From assembly GCA_963753615.1 (NCBI GenBank), contig CAVWCW010000019.1:1-64000 (forward strand): DNA of 64,000 nt. Direction: 5' to 3'. The DNA comes from CAVWCW01 sp963753615 (GTDB taxonomy: Bacteria > Pseudomonadota > Gammaproteobacteria > Chromatiales > Chromatiaceae). This document shows, one piece after another, positions 60,540 to 64,000 of this stretch. The notes beneath the pieces were generated by a model. The model was not told the DNA's origin and did no database searches. It saw nothing but the letters and a program-made list of their open reading frames with translations. The translations under genes were made by a program, and so were the position numbers. The first letter of the stretch is position 1. Each line of letters starts with the position of its first letter.

Positions 60540-62000
60540 ATGAACCAGGCCCCGGCCAAGATCGCGTCAAGACTGCTCAGGCGGGTGCGGCGGGTGTTTT
60601 ACGGGCTGGAGCGCTGCCGGCTGTTGAAGCTGCGCGACGCTTACCAACTGGTCGACGACGAAGTGCGGGTCCCCTACGAGGGGTTTCCGATCCAGATCCT
60701 TCTGGGCAACAGTGGCCAACGCCTGCACCTGTATCCCGAATACCCCTTGCAAGACCGGGCCGGGGCGCCCGGGCCGGCGAGCTTTGTCCTCGTGGACCCG
60801 GACCATCGCAACGGCAGCATCAGCCCATTCCTGCGGCTGGAACCGAAGACCAAGCTCACGCTGGGCAGCGCGGATCCCCAGCAACAGAACCTGTTCTGCT
60901 ACCCGCCGGAGGTCGCCGCCCGTCACTTGCAGCTGATCCACGATGGCGATGCGGTGGTATTCGAGGACCTGACCTCGGTCGGCACCTGCATCTCGCCGGC
61001 GCTGAACGAGGCAAAGAACGAGCGCATGGACTGCCTGCGCCGGTTGCGCGAGATCTTCGGTGGTCCCCTGGTGCCTTTGCCGCCGGATCAGGCCCTGGAG
61101 CTGATCCAGGCCGTGAATGAGTTGATGCAGCGGGAATGTTGCCGGCCGCTCGATCACCGGGGCCTGCCTGGCGGGCTGCTGCGGGTGCCCGAGGGCGTCA
61201 CCCCGATCTTGCTCGCAGATCTGCACGCCCGGGTCGATAACCTGCTGACGGTACTCAGCCACAACGGTCTGCTGCAGGCTCTGGAGCGGGGCGAGGCCTG
61301 CCTAATGATCATCGGCGATGCGGTGCACTCCGAGCTCGACGGGGAACTGGATCAGATGGACGATTCGATGCTGATCATGGATCTGATCTTCCGCCTCAAG
61401 CTGCGCTTCCCCGAGCATTTTTTCTACCTGCGGGGCAACCACGACAGTTTTTCGGAGGAGATCGCCAAGGGGGGTATCCCCCAGGGGCTGCTCTGGGCCC
61501 GGGCCCTCAAGGAGGTACGGGGCAAAAAGTACCGCAAAGCCATGCAGGCCTACTACGACCAACTGCCTTATGTCGCCGTGTCGTCGCACTTCGCTGCCGT
61601 GCACGCAGCGCCGCCGCGCAGCAAGATCTCCGCCGAGATGCTGGTGGACATACAACGCTACCCGGGGCTGATTCCGGAGCTGATCAGCAACCGTATGGCC
61701 CGCCCCAATCGCCCCGGCGGCTACACCAAGGGTGATCTTCGACGCTTCCGCAAGGCGCTGAAGCTGCCGCTTGGGGCGCCAATCATCGTCGGCCATACGC
61801 CCCTCGACCGGGAGCAAACCTATTGGCTCGACGTCGGCGGAGCAGAGAACCATCATATCCTGTTCAGCGCCAACGAGATCTGGGTCGGCGCTTTCGTGGG
61901 CTTCCAAGGCCGATTGCTTGCCCTGCGTTTTCCCTGCGAACCCCTGCTGGAGTTGGTCAATGCCCTGCCACCGACAGAACCAGCAGGGGGAGCGGTGTAA
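60540..62000 (+). CDS. FHA-like domain fused to PPP-type metallophosphatase
   Basis: 486 residues from ATG 60540. N-terminal FHA-like region (about 45-155): SPFLRLEPKTKLTLGSADPQ, then EVAARHLQLIHDGDAVVFED and LTSVGTCISP, a divergent FHA in which ARH replaces SxxH. C-terminal calcineurin-like phosphatase (about 220-470): ILLADLHARVDNLL (DxH), IIGDAVHSE (GDxxxx), FYLRGNHDSFSEE (GNHD), AAVHAAPPRSK and IIVGHTPLDREQ (GHTP). It probably binds phospho-Thr/Ser partners and removes phosphate. The neighbours are a P-loop protein and a HAMP sensor. Confidence 0.8.
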   Translation: MNQAPAKIASRLLRRVRRVFYGLERCRLLKLRDAYQLVDDEVRVPYEGFPIQILLGNSGQRLHLYPEYPLQDRAGAPGPASFVLVDPDHRNGSISPFLRLEPKTKLTLGSADPQQQNLFCYPPEVAARHLQLIHDGDAVVFEDLTSVGTCISPALNEAKNERMDCLRRLREIFGGPLVPLPPDQALELIQAVNELMQRECCRPLDHRGLPGGLLRVPEGVTPILLADLHARVDNLLTVLSHNGLLQALERGEACLMIIGDAVHSELDGELDQMDDSMLIMDLIFRLKLRFPEHFFYLRGNHDSFSEEIAKGGIPQGLLWARALKEVRGKKYRKAMQAYYDQLPYVAVSSHFAAVHAAPPRSKISAEMLVDIQRYPGLIPELISNRMARPNRPGGYTKGDLRRFRKALKLPLGAPIIVGHTPLDREQTYWLDVGGAENHHILFSANEIWVGAFVGFQGRLLALRFPCEPLLELVNALPPTEPAGGAV

Positions 62001-62175
62001 TCGGCACGTAATTCGGCAAGGGCAGACTTCCTGGAGCGGCCGCGCGGGGAATGCCGGTTTCGGTAGCCTCGGCCCCTGGGCGGCGCGGGGAGGGGACGCA
62101 GGTGCGCCGGGCATCGCTGATTGCCCTGCGCTTGCCTTGGCGCCGCGCATAACATTCTGAGGGCGGGGATCGAGC

Positions 62176-63843
62176 ATGTTCAAGCTAGCGAGCAAATTGC
62201 GCATCGGCGAGAAAATCGGCCTCAGCTTCGGCGTCGTCGGGCTGCTGTTCCTGCTGGTGATCTGGCGCTATCACATCACTCTGGAGCACGCCCTGGCGGA
62301 CTACCGGGTGCTGCAGGAGGTCTACGAGGCCAAGGAGACGCACGCCGGAGAGATCGAAATCAATCTACTGGTTGCCAATGCCGAGGCCAATGCGTTTCTG
62401 TCCAACCCTGCGCCAACGCGCCTGCGGGCACTGGACGCCGCCCTGGAACGCCTGTTGTCGCGGGCCCAGCTTCTGGGAGAGGTAGATGCCGAGGGCCGGC
62501 TCGGCGGCGCCCGTATCGCCGAACTGGCGGGGGTTTATCAGCAGCGTTTTCACACCATCTACCAGGCCTGGGAGCGCAAGGGGCTGGACCACAACTCCGG
62601 GCTGCAGGGGGCGTTCCGCGATAGCGTGCACGAACTCGAGGCCCTCGCCGGTCACTACAAGGTGGACGCCCTGTATATCGGTCTGCTGCAGATACGGCGC
62701 GGTGAAAAGGACCTGGGTCTGCGCCGAGACCCCGAGTACCGGCAGCGGGTGCTGGACCTGCTCGATGCCTTCGCCGCCAGGCTCGCCGTCTCGCAGTTGG
62801 CACCCGCGGTAAACGCGCGTCTGCAGGCCGAGTTGGCGCTCTACCGCGAGGCCTTCGTCGCTTACGCCGAACAGGTGCTGAAGGGTGCCGATATCCAGGG
62901 CGGAAAGGGGCCATTCCGCCAGGCCGCCCATCGTATCGAGGAGATCCTGGTGGCGCACCGGGTACCGGACATGGAGGCGCACATATTGCAGCTGCGCCGG
63001 CGCGAAAAGGATTACCTGTTGCGGCTCGACCCCCGCTACGTGGAGATGGCCCTGCAGGAATGGGAGGCTATCCGCGAGAGCGTGCAGGCGTCCGCCATCG
63101 CTGAGGCAGAGACGGGGCAGCTACTCGGCCTGCTCGACGACTACCGCCGAGATTTTTTGGCCCTGGTCGAGCAGAACCAACTGATCGATCGGCTGCAGGG
63201 GGAAATGCAGCAGGCCGCTGCCGAGGTGCTGACGCTCGCCGATGCCACCGAGGTCGAGGCCAACCGGGCCACCGAGGAGGCGACCGCCCGCATCAATCAG
63301 GACGCCGAGCGCAATGTCAGGGCGATGGTCTGGATCGTGCTGCTGGCCCTGGCACTTGGCGTGTTGTTCGCGGTCTTGATCACCCGCCGCATCACCAGGC
63401 CGCTGCTCGAGATGGCGGGCTTTCTCGATCGCCTGGCCTTCGAGGCCCCGGTGGGGCGAATCTCGGCGCCCGCCGGCAGCCGCGACGAGGTGGTAGCCAT
63501 GGCCGATTCGGTCAACCGCATGGCCGATCACAAGACGCGGATGCTGGCCTGGTGGAAGTCTTCGCTGGAAGAGATGGAGGCGGAGCGCGACCGCTGGGCC
63601 GCCCGCAGCCGAGCCGCCGAAGGCAGCTCAGATGCGGATGCCAGCGAGGCGGCCGCCGCCCATGCCTGGGACGCCACCGCCGGCGAGCGTACCCGGCTGT
63701 TGCGGACCAGCCACGAGGAGATGCAGACCGAAGCCCGGCGCATCGAACAGGCGGCGGGGCGGCTCGGTCGGGACGGTCAGGAGATTTACACTGCGGCGCG
63801 GGAGATCCTGTCGCGTCTGGATATCATCCTGCGCAAGCACTGA
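62176..63843 (+). CDS. Membrane HAMP sensor without catalytic output domain
   Basis: 555 residues. First membrane segment about 17-36 (LSFGVVGLLFLLVIWRYHIT), a periplasmic helical sensor of about 350 residues (repeats such as LGLRRDPEYRQRVLDLL and RREKDYLLRLDPRYVEMALQ, so perhaps a duplicated four-helix bundle), second segment (AMVWIVLLALALGVLFAVLI), HAMP (TRRITRPLLEMAGFLDRLAF, DEVVAMADSVNRMAD) and a coiled tail ending at residue 555. No MCP signalling tip, kinase, GGDEF or phosphatase is present. It could be a receptor feeding the adjacent phosphatase. Confidence 0.75.
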   Translation: MFKLASKLRIGEKIGLSFGVVGLLFLLVIWRYHITLEHALADYRVLQEVYEAKETHAGEIEINLLVANAEANAFLSNPAPTRLRALDAALERLLSRAQLLGEVDAEGRLGGARIAELAGVYQQRFHTIYQAWERKGLDHNSGLQGAFRDSVHELEALAGHYKVDALYIGLLQIRRGEKDLGLRRDPEYRQRVLDLLDAFAARLAVSQLAPAVNARLQAELALYREAFVAYAEQVLKGADIQGGKGPFRQAAHRIEEILVAHRVPDMEAHILQLRRREKDYLLRLDPRYVEMALQEWEAIRESVQASAIAEAETGQLLGLLDDYRRDFLALVEQNQLIDRLQGEMQQAAAEVLTLADATEVEANRATEEATARINQDAERNVRAMVWIVLLALALGVLFAVLITRRITRPLLEMAGFLDRLAFEAPVGRISAPAGSRDEVVAMADSVNRMADHKTRMLAWWKSSLEEMEAERDRWAARSRAAEGSSDADASEAAAAHAWDATAGERTRLLRTSHEEMQTEARRIEQAAGRLGRDGQEIYTAAREILSRLDIILRKH

Positions 63844-63865
63844 GCCGGCCCCCCCGCCGAAGCGC

Positions 63866-64000
63866 TCACCAGATCAGGTCGTCGGGGACCTCGAAGCGGG
63901 CGTAGAAGTCGTCTTCGCTATCCGCGCTGCCGGTGTTTTCGCAGCGGCTTACCTTCCATTCCGGGTTGCGTTCCAGGATGCGCTCGCCGACCTCTGCGGG
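63866..64000 (-). CDS. 3' end of an unidentified gene, cut by the window edge
   Basis: Open from the edge to the TGA at 63866 on the minus strand: 44 residues ending FEVPDDLIW, preceded by PEWKVSRCENTGSADSEDDF. Composition is coding-like and acidic. It points towards the HAMP gene, stop-to-stop distance 22 bases. Too short to assign a family. Confidence 0.5.
   Translation of the reverse strand, partial: PAEVGERILERNPEWKVSRCENTGSADSEDDFYARFEVPDDLIW

Noticed and set aside
1..64000. tRNA, rRNA or CRISPR features
   Set aside because: No cloverleaf with TTCGAATC-type T-loop in register, no rRNA-like conserved blocks and no regularly spaced direct repeats of 25-40 bases were found by eye.

Overview
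The window is high-GC, densely packed bacterial chromosome with no rRNA, tRNA, CRISPR array or intact mobile element that I can see. The gene families (a GntR-controlled methylcitrate cluster, rpoH, a YdcH protein, a YgiM-type SH3 protein, a KefB antiporter with its quinone-reductase-like partner, a tetraheme c-type cytochrome) point to a gammaproteobacterium. A Chromatiales-like relative is possible, but that is inference from gene content only.

Layout. 0-6.4 kb: outer-membrane protein, AraC regulator, a truncated outer-membrane gene fragment, an OmpR/EnvZ-type two-component system with a Spy/CpxP-like periplasmic protein, and a tetraheme cytochrome. 6.8-12.1 kb: amino-acid biosynthesis (ilvD; argD-argF) plus YdcH and YgiM-like genes. 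12.4-17 kb: a DUF2189 membrane protein, then a leftward five-gene run made of two small proteins, a photolyase-like FAD protein, a fasciclin protein and a PDZ protein. 17.6-21.9 kb: an amino-acid-type binding protein, a beta-barrel protein, a bacterial eRF1-like protein and a Bax-inhibitor-1 protein. 22.4-30 kb: thrC with a LeuA/CimA-type enzyme, then a metal (probably zinc) uptake operon. 30-41.7 kb: LysR/pirin, CDGSH Fe-S protein, diguanylate cyclase, KefB/KefG-like/peroxiredoxin operon. 42-50 kb: DUF1287, YbaK, gloA, and the propionate cluster prpE / gntR-prpB-prpC-prpD. 50-57.4 kb: cold-shock protein plus RRM protein, beta-CASP nuclease, MscS, Rieske protein with a TrpD2-like protein, and rpoH. 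57.8-64 kb: a phosphate-uptake pair (DUF47/PhoU-like and Pit) behind a tandem Pho box, then a three-gene set (P-loop protein, FHA-like plus PPP phosphatase, HAMP membrane sensor).

Regulatory signals include a sigma70 promoter with two GTCGAC-centred palindromes ahead of prpE, four GTMAY repeats at exact 11-bp spacing ahead of the phosphate genes, a hairpin between the cold-shock and RRM genes, a terminator-like hairpin in the argD leader, and an intrinsic terminator after rpoH. Dispersed elements are a palindromic repeat family (three copies, one about 155 bp and MITE-like) and two relics of an IS1595-type transposase gene.

Six otherwise well-conserved genes (ilvD, argF, argD, the PDZ gene, the DUF47 gene, pit) carry single-base frameshifts, clustered at 7.7-11.4 kb, 13.9 kb and 57.9-59.3 kb. 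Because the coding signal continues cleanly on both sides and several are core metabolic genes, consensus sequence error is more likely than true gene decay.
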